A stretch of DNA of 64,000 bases from Bacillota bacterium (GTDB taxonomy: Bacteria; Bacillota; Clostridia; Lachnospirales; Lachnospiraceae). The notes beneath the pieces were generated by a model. The model searched no databases. It was not told the DNA's origin and saw nothing but the letters and a program-made list of their open reading frames with translations. How positions within the stretch are numbered: the first letter of the stretch is position 1; each line of letters opens with the position of its first letter. A program made the translations under genes and the position numbers. Positions 1-8,147 of this stretch are shown piece after piece. Where the stretch lies: assembly GCA_023439505.1 (NCBI GenBank), contig JAEXNR010000062.1, forward strand, positions 310,001 through 374,000. Reading direction: 5' to 3'.

Positions 1-693
1 CCGGCTCATCCCAATGCACTAATCGACTTCCACAAGTCGACTGCCGAACAGGCATTTGAATTGCTTTTGGCAGCAAGAGGAATCTCAAAAGAGGAGGTTA
101 CTTTTGTAGAAGTTGTAGATCAGGATGATTATGCTATATCCGGCAGGGCAAAAGAAAAGCGCTCCGATGGCGGCAGTGTGGAACTTGATGCGCTGGATGC
201 CGGTGAAGTAGATGTGATTTTCGTGAAATTATCCTTGATTCAGAAATATCTGGATACTGGTAAGTATAAAGTTGTTTTTGATCTTGCAGCAAATCGTGAA
301 CAGTTATCTCCAGTTAATAATGAATATCCAAATACCTTAACTGTTAGTAAAAAGTTAGCCGTGGAAGAACCGGAAGTAGTGGTCGAATTTGTTAAGCAGA
401 CAATATTGGCGGCTGAATGGGCTGCGAAGAACCGAATTGAGACTGAAAAATTATTGGCTGAGCAGACTTACGGTGATTTATGGCAATACCAAAATTCATT
501 TGATAAATATTTCTATCAGCATTTAACACCGAACCTGTCACAGGTTAGTTTGTTAGCACTGGAAAGCAGAGCGAAGTTCTTATATGATAATGGATATTTA
601 GGCACCCCTGTAGATGTATTTGAATGGGCTGATTCCTACTTCCTCAATACTGCTATTAAAGAAATAGAATCAGAAAGAAACATCAAAAGTTAA
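1..693 (+). CDS. DszB/SsuA-fold protein, C-terminal part (5' end outside window)
   Basis: The open frame runs into the left edge of the window, so the true start is missing; the first in-window start codon (TTG at 61) is not the gene start because the frame upstream still aligns with the paralogue at 2333-3340 (both have a fold segment ending in AFE/FET-LAARG). The visible 230 residues match the C-terminal half of that paralogue, including the closing EWADSYFLN segment, which resembles the QWAAPEFLN end of the sulfinate desulfinase DszB as I recall it. The fold is the two-lobed periplasmic-binding-protein (SsuA/NMT1) fold. The catalytic residues of DszB lie in the missing N-terminal half and cannot be judged. 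It is the first visible gene of an operon with the SsuC- and SsuB-like genes 14 bp downstream. It could instead be a plain ABC substrate-binding protein. Confidence 0.75.
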   Translation, partial: PAHPNALIDFHKSTAEQAFELLLAARGISKEEVTFVEVVDQDDYAISGRAKEKRSDGGSVELDALDAGEVDVIFVKLSLIQKYLDTGKYKVVFDLAANREQLSPVNNEYPNTLTVSKKLAVEEPEVVVEFVKQTILAAEWAAKNRIETEKLLAEQTYGDLWQYQNSFDKYFYQHLTPNLSQVSLLALESRAKFLYDNGYLGTPVDVFEWADSYFLNTAIKEIESERNIKS

Positions 694-707
694 AGGAGAC
701 GTTTATT

Positions 708-1514
708 ATGAGCAGGGAGAAGGAAGCAAAAGGTAAATGGATCAATAAAATACAAGATAGAGTCATAATCATCCTTAACTTGCTGATAGTACCAATTGCT
801 TTAATTTCCATATGGCAGTTCTTTGCCAGTAATGGATTGCTAATGGAAGTGATTTTACCGTCTCCGGTTAAAGTAATTCGTGCATTTTTCGCCATGATAG
901 AGGATGGGACATTAATTCTCGACCTGAAAGTAAGTCTGTTGCGTGTGCTCATTGGTTTTGCTCAAGGTGCTGTTGTTGCATTGGTCTTAGGAATTGGAAG
1001 CGGATTAAATAAAGTAATCGACAGACTGGTTTCACCGTTGATCAATGTGATTCGCCAGATACCTCTGTATGCATGGATTCCGATTATTATTTTGTGGTTT
1101 GGAATTGGTGAGACATCAAAACATCTCATCATCGCAAGGGGTGTGGCAATACCAATTTATTTGAATACTGCACAGGGAATTCACAATGTTCAAATCGAAT
1201 ATTATGAGTTGGCAAAGGTATTAGAGTTAAAATACGGAACTTTTTTAACTAAAATTGTTTTACCGTCAGCTGTACCATCAATTTTTACCGGGTTGCGTCT
1301 TGCAACAGCAAATTCATGGATGGCAGTAGTTGCTGCAGAAATGTTAGGAGGATTAACCGGTCTTGGTTACGGGCTCTTACAAGCGAAAGAATTTTTGTGG
1401 TCTGATAAATTAATCGCACTTATGATTGTTATCGCGGTGATTGGCATTGTATTTGACTATATTCTTCAATTAATTGAAAAAAGAGCCCTCCGTTGGAAAA
1501 AAGCAATTAATTAA
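708..1514 (+). CDS. ABC transporter permease, SsuC/TauC type
   Basis: A 268-residue integral membrane protein of the binding-protein-dependent transport family, the kind that moves sulfonates, nitrate, taurine or thiamine precursors. Hydrophobic segments are visible from about residue 22 onward and recur to the C-terminus. The cytoplasmic EAA-type loop that docks with the ATPase lies near residues 163-195 (YYELAKVLELKYGTFL, then LPSAVPSIFTGLR). A good ribosome site (AAAGGAG) sits just before the ATG. The gene is between two DszB-like genes and is followed 21 bp later by its ATPase, so all four appear to be one operon. The substrate is inferred to be an organosulfur compound only because of the DszB-like neighbours. 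Confidence 0.88.
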   Translation: MSREKEAKGKWINKIQDRVIIILNLLIVPIALISIWQFFASNGLLMEVILPSPVKVIRAFFAMIEDGTLILDLKVSLLRVLIGFAQGAVVALVLGIGSGLNKVIDRLVSPLINVIRQIPLYAWIPIIILWFGIGETSKHLIIARGVAIPIYLNTAQGIHNVQIEYYELAKVLELKYGTFLTKIVLPSAVPSIFTGLRLATANSWMAVVAAEMLGGLTGLGYGLLQAKEFLWSDKLIALMIVIAVIGIVFDYILQLIEKRALRWKKAIN

Positions 1515-1535
1515 TAGAAAGCAGAGGATAATGAT

Positions 1536-2315
1536 ATGCCGAACGCTACACTGGACAATTCAAGCATACTGAATATCAGGAAAGTATCCAAAACATTTCA
1601 TTCCAAGGACAAAGACCTGATTGCCATTAAGAATGCTTCTCTTGATATAAGAAAAGGGGAATTTATTACTATTATTGGGCCAAGTGGTTGTGGAAAAACA
1701 ACTCTGTTAAGGCTGATCGCAGGACTAGAGAGTGATTACGAGGGAGATATTCTGCTAGATGGGGTAAGAGTGGAAAAGCCGGGCCTTGACAGGGGGGTTA
1801 TTTTTCAGGAACACAGATTATTACCCTGGCTTACAGTGGGTGAGAATGTTGGACTGGGACTTGAAGGAAAGAAAGATTATATCAGGGATAAGATACATAT
1901 GTATTTGGAAAAGGTCGGTTTGTCTGACTTTGAGAATGCATATCCAAATCAACTGTCAGGAGGAATGGCACAGAGGGTTTCCATAGCAAGAACACTTTTG
2001 AGACAGCCCAAAATAATGCTGCTGGATGAACCGTTGGGAGCATTGGATGCATTAACCAAAATGAGTATGCAGGCAGAGCTGGAAAAAATATGGATGGCAG
2101 ACGGAACAACTATGATTATGGTAACACATGATATTGATGAATCCATATTTTTGGGAGACAGAGTCATTGTAATGGGACCAAGACCCACAGAAATTGTGCA
2201 AATTTTTAATATTAATCTGGAAAGACCCAGAAATAGAGGCAGTAAAGAATATGCGGAGTATAGAAATAATGTTATCAACGCATTCCATGAAAGTATTGGT
2301 ATGTACAACATATAA
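1536..2315 (+). CDS. ABC transporter ATP-binding protein, SsuB/TauB type
   Basis: A 259-residue ATPase subunit that would power the permease encoded just upstream. Walker A is GPSGCGKTT at residues 48-56, the signature LSGGMAQR is near residue 140, Walker B with LLDEPLGALD is near 159-168, and the switch histidine is in MVTHD. The sequence FQEHRLLPWLTV in the Q-loop region is typical of the nitrate/sulfonate/taurine group. An ATG at 1531 is out of frame; the ATG at 1536 follows AGAGGA. The gene lies within the operon 1-3340. Confidence 0.9.
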   Translation: MPNATLDNSSILNIRKVSKTFHSKDKDLIAIKNASLDIRKGEFITIIGPSGCGKTTLLRLIAGLESDYEGDILLDGVRVEKPGLDRGVIFQEHRLLPWLTVGENVGLGLEGKKDYIRDKIHMYLEKVGLSDFENAYPNQLSGGMAQRVSIARTLLRQPKIMLLDEPLGALDALTKMSMQAELEKIWMADGTTMIMVTHDIDESIFLGDRVIVMGPRPTEIVQIFNINLERPRNRGSKEYAEYRNNVINAFHESIGMYNI

Positions 2316-2332
2316 AAGAAAGGAAAATCATT

Positions 2333-3340
2333 ATGGCATTCAAAGAATTTAAGTATACTATATGCCCGGTAGGAAACTCCAGCTTTATCGCAGCAAATAA
2401 AATCTGGAAGGAAGATACATTTGAGAAAGTTGGAGGAAAGCCAATATTACTGCAGACATTGCCAAAAAAAGACTGGCAGGTACATTTTGATTATAAGGAG
2501 GATGCTCTTTTTCGGGAAGGAGGAAATATTCCGCCCTTATGGGCCAAATCTAATGGTGCACAGGTAATATTACTTGGACTTGCATTTTTGCCGCGCAGAT
2601 CATTTATTATTGTGAAAAGCGATTCACCACTAGAATATATCGAAGAATTACGAAACAAAAAAATCGGCGTTCCGGTTGGCGCTCATTTTATCATAGACTT
2701 TTATAAGGCTACCGTAGAACATGCATTTGAAACGGCACTTGCTGCAAGAGGAGTAAATAAGAAAGATGTTGAGTTTGTTCCATTGGTTGTATCAGAAGAA
2801 AAAATTGCAATGACCGCAAATCATAAGAGCAATCTTGGATTAATAGATATAGAAGCACTTGATAATGATCAAGTAGATGCAATTTATATTGGGGGTACAT
2901 TGGCACAGAGAATCTTGAGAAGCGGAAACTATAAAATATTATATGAATTGGAGAAAGACCCTTCTCAGGTATTGGCGATTAACAACATTTACCCCAATAT
3001 CCTTACAGTCAGTAAGAAATTAGCGGATGAGAATCCGGAAATTGTAGTGGAATATATAAAGCAAACCCTTATCGCAGCAGAATGGGCGAAGACAAACAGA
3101 GAAGAGACGATCAACTTATTTACGGAACAACTACATGGGACGGTTGGTGAAGTTGCCAATAGTCTGCCGTTTGATTTTAATGAACACTTGACGGTTGATT
3201 TATCAGAAAAGGGCTTATTGGCACTGGAAGGACAATTACGGTTTTTATATGATCATCATTATATTACAAATCTTTTTGAAATCAGTAAATGGGCAGATCA
3301 TAGCTTCCTGAATCAAGCAATCAGGGAGTTACAGAAATAG
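2333..3340 (+). CDS. DszB-like putative sulfinate desulfinase (or cytoplasmic SsuA-fold protein)
   Basis: A 335-residue protein with the two-lobed SsuA/NMT1 fold but no signal peptide or lipobox, so it should stay in the cytoplasm, unlike a transport receptor. It resembles DszB (2'-hydroxybiphenyl-2-sulfinate desulfinase) over its length. YTICPVGN matches the DszB segment around catalytic Cys27, VHFDYKEDALFREGGNIPPL matches the segment with His60, Arg70 and Gly73, and the C-terminal KWADHSFLN also agrees. The candidate catalytic residues here are Cys11, His51, Arg61 and Gly64, with the same His-to-Arg spacing of 10 as DszB. The DszB residues are recalled, not searched. The gene follows the ATPase by 17 bp (ribosome site AAAGGAAA). 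A plausible role is releasing sulfite from an imported or locally made sulfinate; a lost-signal binding protein is the alternative. Confidence 0.7.
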   Translation: MAFKEFKYTICPVGNSSFIAANKIWKEDTFEKVGGKPILLQTLPKKDWQVHFDYKEDALFREGGNIPPLWAKSNGAQVILLGLAFLPRRSFIIVKSDSPLEYIEELRNKKIGVPVGAHFIIDFYKATVEHAFETALAARGVNKKDVEFVPLVVSEEKIAMTANHKSNLGLIDIEALDNDQVDAIYIGGTLAQRILRSGNYKILYELEKDPSQVLAINNIYPNILTVSKKLADENPEIVVEYIKQTLIAAEWAKTNREETINLFTEQLHGTVGEVANSLPFDFNEHLTVDLSEKGLLALEGQLRFLYDHHYITNLFEISKWADHSFLNQAIRELQK

Positions 3341-3378
3341 ATAGAAACCATACAGGAATCGGATCTAGCTTATAATTC

Positions 3379-3430
3379 AGGCTGGCCTCCCCTGATTTAA
3401 GCAAGTGGAGGTTTCGCCTGGGTGTTTTAA
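3379..3430 (+). terminator. Terminator-like hairpin ending the SsuBC/DszB-like operon
   Basis: A two-part stem pairs AGGC/GCCT (3379-3382 with 3416-3419) and CCTCC/GGAGG (3386-3390 with 3407-3411), followed by GGGTGTTTT. It lies 39 bp after the operon's last stop codon and before the next promoter. Confidence 0.55.
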
Positions 3431-3535
3431 ATTGTGGATTTGCATATACTGATTTAATTTTATTATACATTTTATCTGATTGAAAGGTTTGCAGTTTCAG
3501 GTGCAATTTAAGGTGCAATTTCATTGAAAACCCTC

Positions 3536-3565
3536 TTGACAGTATTGCATGATCTCGCTTATAAT
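3536..3565 (+). promoter_or_regulatory. Sigma-A promoter of the T-box leader
   Basis: A perfect TTGACA (3536-3541) and a perfect TATAAT (3560-3565) are separated by 18 bp. Transcription would start near 3572, just ahead of the T-box stem I. Confidence 0.85.
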
Positions 3566-3573
3566 ACCCATAT

Positions 3574-3867
3574 CAAACCTATGATGTGGAGATCAAACTG
3601 TAAGGAGCACCTACAGAGAGCGGGGAGGCTGAGAACCTGCGGAAAGCTGTGCGGCAAATGGACCACGGAGGGCAAAGTGAACGATTCACGGAAGATCTTT
3701 GAATCCAGTAGCTAAGACGTAGATTGGCGTTAACAATAGAGAATGTGTTGGCATTTTCGAATTGGAGAGGATAAATGATGGCTTTGAAGTAATCGGGCTT
3801 ATGATTTATCAATTAAGGTGGCACCGCAGATGATATCTGTCCTTAAATATTTAAGGGCAGTTTTTTT
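3574..3867 (+). promoter_or_regulatory. T-box leader, probably tRNA-Trp responsive, with terminator
   Basis: The leader has the main parts of a T-box riboswitch. The stem I distal signature AGAGAGCGGGG with GGCTGAGAACC is at about 3614-3637. A candidate specifier UGG followed by a purine is at 3659-3661. The T-box sequence AAGGTGGCACCGC is at about 3815-3827. A strong terminator follows, with stem arms at 3837-3848 and 3849-3860 and seven T residues after it. UGG is the tryptophan codon, and the three genes downstream form a TrpXYZ-type transporter, a known target of tryptophan T-boxes in Firmicutes. Uncharged tRNA-Trp would be expected to favour the antiterminator and switch the transporter on. 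The specifier is inferred by position, not by folding software. Confidence 0.85.
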
Positions 3868-3941
3868 GTGTCTAAACCTCATTCACCACGCATACTCACA
3901 GGCAAAACTATAAATCATATTGTTCAAGGAGGAAAATGAAA

Positions 3942-5003
3942 ATGAAAAAATTATTCGCTTTATTACTTGTCCTTATTATGGTGCTCATGACCTTTACCGG
4001 CTGTGGATCCAAGGATAAGACGGACACAAATTCAAACAATAATTCTGATAACACAGCCGGCGCGGATACTACGCCTACAGCCGCTGCAGACAACAACGCC
4101 AACACGGAAACAGATAAACCTTATAAAATCGGTATCATTCAGCCCATGGATCATCCATCTTTAAATCAAATCCATGAAACCATTGAAACAGAATTAAAGA
4201 ATCAGGGATACGGGGATAAAATTGAAATCGTGTACAAGAATGCCAATGGAGATAATACACTGCTTCCTTCCATTATTCAAAGTATGATTGATGACAATGT
4301 GGATCTGCTGGTTCCCATTGCAACAGGTACAGCACAGGCTACAATGGCTGCCACGACTACAGTTCCTATCGTATTCTCTGCGGTAAGTAATCCGGTTGCT
4401 GCAGGCCTTGTAACTGCACTTGATCAAACGACAGGTAATATTACCGGTGTTTCTAACTCCATACCGATTGAAGATATTTTTGCACTTGCAACACAATTAA
4501 CGCCGAATGTGAAAACCTTTGGTTTTGTCTATAACAGCAGTGAAGTAAATTCTGCTTCCGGTATAGAGAGAGCAAAGGAATATTGTGACAATAACGGGAT
4601 TGCATATAAAGAAGCGATTATCACCGGCACTGCTGATCTACAGCAGGCGGCATCTTCCCTGATAGGAGATATTGATGCATTCTTTACACCAAACGATAAT
4701 ACGGTAGCGTCTGCTATGCCGACGTATTTACAGGTTGCCAATGATGCAAATATTCCGATTTATGTTGGCGCTGACTCTATGGTAAAAGACGGTGGTCTGG
4801 CAACCGTAGGAATTGATTATACCGTACTTGGCCGGCAGACTGCTCAAATGATCATTCGAATTATGAATGGGGAGAAAATTGCGGATAATCCTGTTGAACA
4901 AATTGCAGAATATGCTAAAATGATTAATATGAAATCAGCAAATCAATTAGGAATTACAATTCCGGACGAACTTAAGGATAAATTTGTTGTTCTTGCAGAA
5001 TAG
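3942..5003 (+). CDS. trpX: ABC transporter substrate-binding lipoprotein, TrpX type
   Basis: A secreted binding protein of the ABC_sub_bind (PF04392) family, anchored by a lipobox (FTGC) after a hydrophobic signal segment, with a low-complexity Asn/Thr/Asp/Ala linker. It would capture tryptophan or a related aromatic compound; this is inferred from the tryptophan T-box in front. Two in-frame ATGs exist at 3936 and 3942. The AGGAGG ends at 3932, so the second gives the normal 9-nt spacing and is chosen. Permease and ATPase genes follow at 5091 and 5989. TPNVKTFGFVYNSSEVNS and related segments are typical of the family. Confidence 0.85.
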   Translation: MKKLFALLLVLIMVLMTFTGCGSKDKTDTNSNNNSDNTAGADTTPTAAADNNANTETDKPYKIGIIQPMDHPSLNQIHETIETELKNQGYGDKIEIVYKNANGDNTLLPSIIQSMIDDNVDLLVPIATGTAQATMAATTTVPIVFSAVSNPVAAGLVTALDQTTGNITGVSNSIPIEDIFALATQLTPNVKTFGFVYNSSEVNSASGIERAKEYCDNNGIAYKEAIITGTADLQQAASSLIGDIDAFFTPNDNTVASAMPTYLQVANDANIPIYVGADSMVKDGGLATVGIDYTVLGRQTAQMIIRIMNGEKIADNPVEQIAEYAKMINMKSANQLGITIPDELKDKFVVLAE

Positions 5004-5090
5004 GAAATAATCCTGGTAATGGCAATAGCTTTATTGCCCGTGAATCTTGAAATTACCACATTAGAACAGAAGTAAGAAGGGGGATATAAC

Positions 5091-6014
5091 ATGACATCGG
5101 CACTATTTGTTAGTTCCATGCAGCTGGGGTTATTATATGCAATTATGGCAATGGGAGTTTATATTACATTTCGAATATTAAATATTCCGGATTTGACGGT
5201 GGATGGAAGCTTTACCCTGGGAATGTCCTGCGGGGCGGTGGTTACCATCAGCGGTCACCCATATTTGGCATTGCTGGCCGCAGTACTGGTAGGAGCCGTT
5301 GCAGGCAGTATCACAGGCCTTCTTCAAACAAAGATAGGTATTCATCCGATTTTATCGGGTATCCTTGTCATGACTGGGTTGTATACGGTGAATATGGCGG
5401 TGATGGGCGGTAAAGCAAACCTGTCCGCAGCAGGAAAAGAAACGCTATTTACCAAAATGGAAGCCCTTATTGTTACTTCCTTTGGCCTGGGTAAAACTCT
5501 GTTAGCGCTGCTTATGGCAGTCATTGTAGTAATTATCCTGTCGGTCTTCTTTAAGACAAAGACAGGTCTTGCCATACGGGCTACGGGAGATAACGAGGAC
5601 ATGGTAAGATCCTCTTCCATTAATGCAAATATGACAAAGTGTTTTGGCTTAGCCATTGGAAATGGATGTGTGGCATTATCCGGTGCATTACTAAGCCAGC
5701 ATCAGATGTTTTCCGATGTAAACTTTGGGATCGGTATGGTAATTATCGGTCTGGCATCGGTAATCATTGGCGAAACCATCATCGGAAGGCATTCCGTTAC
5801 CATTGGATTGATTTCTGCGGTGGTTGGTTCCGTCATTTACAGGATCATTATTGCCATAGCATTAAAATATAATTTCTTCCCGTCTTACGCACTAAAACTG
5901 GTTTCTGCACTGATTGTGGTATTGGCACTTTCTATTCCTCAGATTGTAGCAGGAGTAAAGCAGAATAAGGTGAGGAAGGAGGCTACTTATGCTGGAACTA
6001 AAAAATGTGAGTAA
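5091..6014 (+). CDS. trpY: ABC transporter permease, TrpY type
   Basis: A 307-residue membrane protein of the BPD_transp_2 (LivH-like) family with about eight to nine hydrophobic segments, starting at residues 9-30. The motif around NIPDLTVDGSFTLG near residues 36-49 is characteristic of the permeases paired with PF04392 binding proteins. It ends in a basic tail whose last 26 bp overlap the ATPase gene, which suggests translational coupling. The ribosome site is AAGGGGGA before the ATG. Confidence 0.87.
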   Translation: MTSALFVSSMQLGLLYAIMAMGVYITFRILNIPDLTVDGSFTLGMSCGAVVTISGHPYLALLAAVLVGAVAGSITGLLQTKIGIHPILSGILVMTGLYTVNMAVMGGKANLSAAGKETLFTKMEALIVTSFGLGKTLLALLMAVIVVIILSVFFKTKTGLAIRATGDNEDMVRSSSINANMTKCFGLAIGNGCVALSGALLSQHQMFSDVNFGIGMVIIGLASVIIGETIIGRHSVTIGLISAVVGSVIYRIIIAIALKYNFFPSYALKLVSALIVVLALSIPQIVAGVKQNKVRKEATYAGTKKCE

Positions 6015-6780
6015 AACCTTTTTTCCCGGAACATTAAATGAAAAGAAAGCATTAAGGGGAGTTAATTTATTTCTGTCGCCAGGAGATTTTGTTACCATCA
6101 TTGGATCCAATGGAGCCGGAAAATCCACTCTCTTTAATGCCATTGCCGGTTCGTTCTTAGTGGATGGCGGTGCAATCCTTCTTGACAATAAAAACATTAC
6201 CGGATTACCGGATTACAAACGATCCTTTGACATCGGCAGACTGATGCAGGATCCGATGAAAGGGACAGCACCTTCCATGACGATTGAAGAGAATCTTGCT
6301 CTGGCTTATACAAGGAAGGCAAAACGAAGTCTCTTTGCATTGAACAAGAGGGAAACAGATTATTTCAGAGAGCTATTATCCACCCTGGATTTGGGACTTG
6401 AAAACCGGATGAAAACGAAGGTTGGTCATCTGTCCGGTGGTCAGAGACAAGCAGTAACACTGTTAATGTGCACCATCTCATCCCCAAAGCTCTTACTGCT
6501 GGATGAGCATACGGCTGCGCTTGATCCGGCAACTGCACAGAAGATCCTGAAAATTACAACAGATATCGTTAATCAGGCAAACATCACAACAATGATGATA
6601 ACCCACGATATTAAGGCTGCACTTGCGCTGGGTAATCGAACGATTATGATGGATGACGGAGAAATCATACTTGATATAAAAGGTGATGTCAGAAAGGACA
6701 TGACGGTAGAAGAATTATTGTCCTATTACTCCAAGGAAAGAAAGAAACAGTTAACCAATGATCGAATGTTACTGTCATAG
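5989..6780 (+). CDS. trpZ: ABC transporter ATP-binding protein, TrpZ type
   Basis: A 263-residue ATPase. Walker A is GSNGAGKST at about residues 37-45, the signature LSGGQRQA is near 149-156, and Walker B is LLLLDEHTAALDP near 169. The His after the catalytic Glu replaces the usual Pro; this DEH form is common in the subgroup partnered with TrpX/TrpY proteins. The switch histidine lies in MMITHD. The gene starts inside the permease gene, so the three subunits are likely made together under the T-box at 3574-3867. Confidence 0.88.
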   Translation: MLELKNVSKTFFPGTLNEKKALRGVNLFLSPGDFVTIIGSNGAGKSTLFNAIAGSFLVDGGAILLDNKNITGLPDYKRSFDIGRLMQDPMKGTAPSMTIEENLALAYTRKAKRSLFALNKRETDYFRELLSTLDLGLENRMKTKVGHLSGGQRQAVTLLMCTISSPKLLLLDEHTAALDPATAQKILKITTDIVNQANITTMMITHDIKAALALGNRTIMMDDGEIILDIKGDVRKDMTVEELLSYYSKERKKQLTNDRMLLS

Positions 6781-6831
6781 GATATAGAAAGAGGAGAATC
6801 GGCAGAGTGTTGTGCCTGTCATAAATAATAA

Positions 6832-6925
6832 CGCCCCGAACTATGATGAAATGATGCGGCTCCAATATGTTAGATCAAAAGATCTGGCACATGGAGACCG
6901 GTTCCATATTCTCATATTCGGGGTG
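6832..6925. terminator. Long bulged hairpin between convergent genes
   Basis: A 94-nt dyad with nested helices: CGCCCCGAA/TTCGGGGTG (6832-6840 with 6917-6925), CGGCTCC pairing with 6893-6900 around one bulged A, ATGT/ACAT (6867-6870 with 6889-6892), and AGATC/GATCT around an AAAA loop. GTTTTCAG follows on the plus strand and TTATTATTTA on the minus strand, so it may stop transcription from both trpZ and the dehydrogenase gene. It is longer and more bulged than ordinary terminators. Confidence 0.55.
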
Positions 6926-6964
6926 TTTTCAGTCGTTTCAACTTATAATGTGGTTCCGGCAAAG

Positions 6965-7954
6965 TTAAAGTTTTGCGGCGATTGCAATATGTTTGCGAAT
7001 CACCTCGCAGGAATCATGAAACATTTTCTGTTCCTGTGGAGAAAGGGAAAGTTCTATAATTTCTTCAATACCATTTCTGCCGATGATGGCTGGAATTCCG
7101 GCATGTACCTCTCTTTCTCCGTATTCACCATCAAGGTAAGCAGATACCGGCATAATTCTATGTTCATCATGAAAGATTGCTTTTACCATATCGGCCAGGA
7201 CTGTTCCGATACCAAATTCAGTAGAGCCTTTACCGATCACTACGTCCATACCGATCATACGGGTTCTGTTTAAGATATGATCAAAATCCAGTGCTCCATA
7301 AATTTCAGGTTTATCCTGGATCAACCCGGATAATAATTTCCCGCCGATGGTGATATTAGAAAAAGGAATCATACTGGAGTCACCATGTTCACCCATAGAG
7401 TAGCATTGGATACTTCTTGCATCAACACCTGTCTCTTCCTGTAAAACTCGTTTTAATCTTGCGGTATCCAGAGAGGTTCCGGTACTGAAAACACGGTTTT
7501 TAGACCATCCGGTATACTTTCTCATGTAATCTGCAATAATATCTGCCGGATTGGAGATACAGATCAGAATCCCCATAAAACCGGAATTCTTTAAAGGGTC
7601 TGCAATTTCTTTCATTACCTGAATAGAATCACCCATGGTGTCAAGTCTGGTCTGTCCCGGTTTTCTTGGTACCCCAGCTGCCAGAACCACAATATCTGCA
7701 TCTTTACAATCTGTATAATCACCAAGTCTGACTTTGACGGGATGGGGCATAAAGCAGCCGGCATCTGCTATGTCCCAGGCTTGGGCAGCACCTTTTTCCT
7801 GATCGGTATCAATAAACACAATCTCATCGGCATCACCCTGGGTGAGCAGTCCATAACCGCAGTGAGAACCTACATGTCCGGCTCCGATAATTACAATTTT
7901 TCTTAATTTATGATAGGCTGATAAGTCATTCTCTGTATTACTGTGCTGATACAT
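6965..7954 (-). CDS. NAD-dependent 2-hydroxyacid dehydrogenase, lactate/malate dehydrogenase family
   Basis: A 329-residue member of the L-lactate/malate dehydrogenase family, reducing a 2-oxoacid with NADH in the cytoplasm. The nucleotide-binding motif GAGHVG is at 24-29, the LDTAR segment supplies the catalytic Asp and substrate-binding Arg, and GEHGDS supplies the catalytic His. The specificity loop reads GVPRKPGQTRLD with Arg97 where true lactate dehydrogenases usually have Gln (Bacillus Gln102); in this family Arg favours malate/oxaloacetate. The rest of the loop, TRLD, looks lactate-type, so the substrate is uncertain. The ribosome site GAGGAG is 8 nt before the ATG. The gene is transcribed away from the deacetylase gene at 8148. 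Confidence 0.85.
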   Translation of the reverse strand: MYQHSNTENDLSAYHKLRKIVIIGAGHVGSHCGYGLLTQGDADEIVFIDTDQEKGAAQAWDIADAGCFMPHPVKVRLGDYTDCKDADIVVLAAGVPRKPGQTRLDTMGDSIQVMKEIADPLKNSGFMGILICISNPADIIADYMRKYTGWSKNRVFSTGTSLDTARLKRVLQEETGVDARSIQCYSMGEHGDSSMIPFSNITIGGKLLSGLIQDKPEIYGALDFDHILNRTRMIGMDVVIGKGSTEFGIGTVLADMVKAIFHDEHRIMPVSAYLDGEYGEREVHAGIPAIIGRNGIEEIIELSLSPQEQKMFHDSCEVIRKHIAIAAKL

Positions 7955-8086
7955 AATTTCATCTCCTCATAGGTTCATTTTTCTTACCCAATCTTACCAC
8001 AACAAATATCTTTCCTCAATACCTTAGAATAAATAATCGATTGGGGAGGGAACTGCAACCATGACTGTGCCACTAGTTGTTCCTCT

Positions 8087-8116
8087 GCATAATGGTCTAG
8101 CTTTCCTTATATATTA
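8087..8116 (+). promoter_or_regulatory. Possible forespore (sigma-G-like) promoter of the split deacetylase gene
   Basis: GCATA (8087-8091) and TATATTA (8110-8116) are 18 bp apart. They match the sigma-G pattern (G-A-T-R at -35, CATWHTA at -10) apart from the first base of the -10. It is 31 bp upstream of the ATG at 8148. The match is by eye and in AT-rich DNA, so it is only suggestive. Confidence 0.3.
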
Positions 8117-8147
8117 TAGTAACAAAGCATGAAAATTTGGTGAAATT

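Noticed and set aside
6832..6925. tRNA-like fold with a 7-bp acceptor-type stem
   Set aside because: No D-arm GG, no T-loop consensus and no anticodon arm of the right size; better described as a bulged hairpin.
6812..7273. 153-codon plus-strand frame
   Set aside because: Antisense to the well-supported dehydrogenase gene, starts inside the hairpin region and has no ribosome site or recognisable domain.
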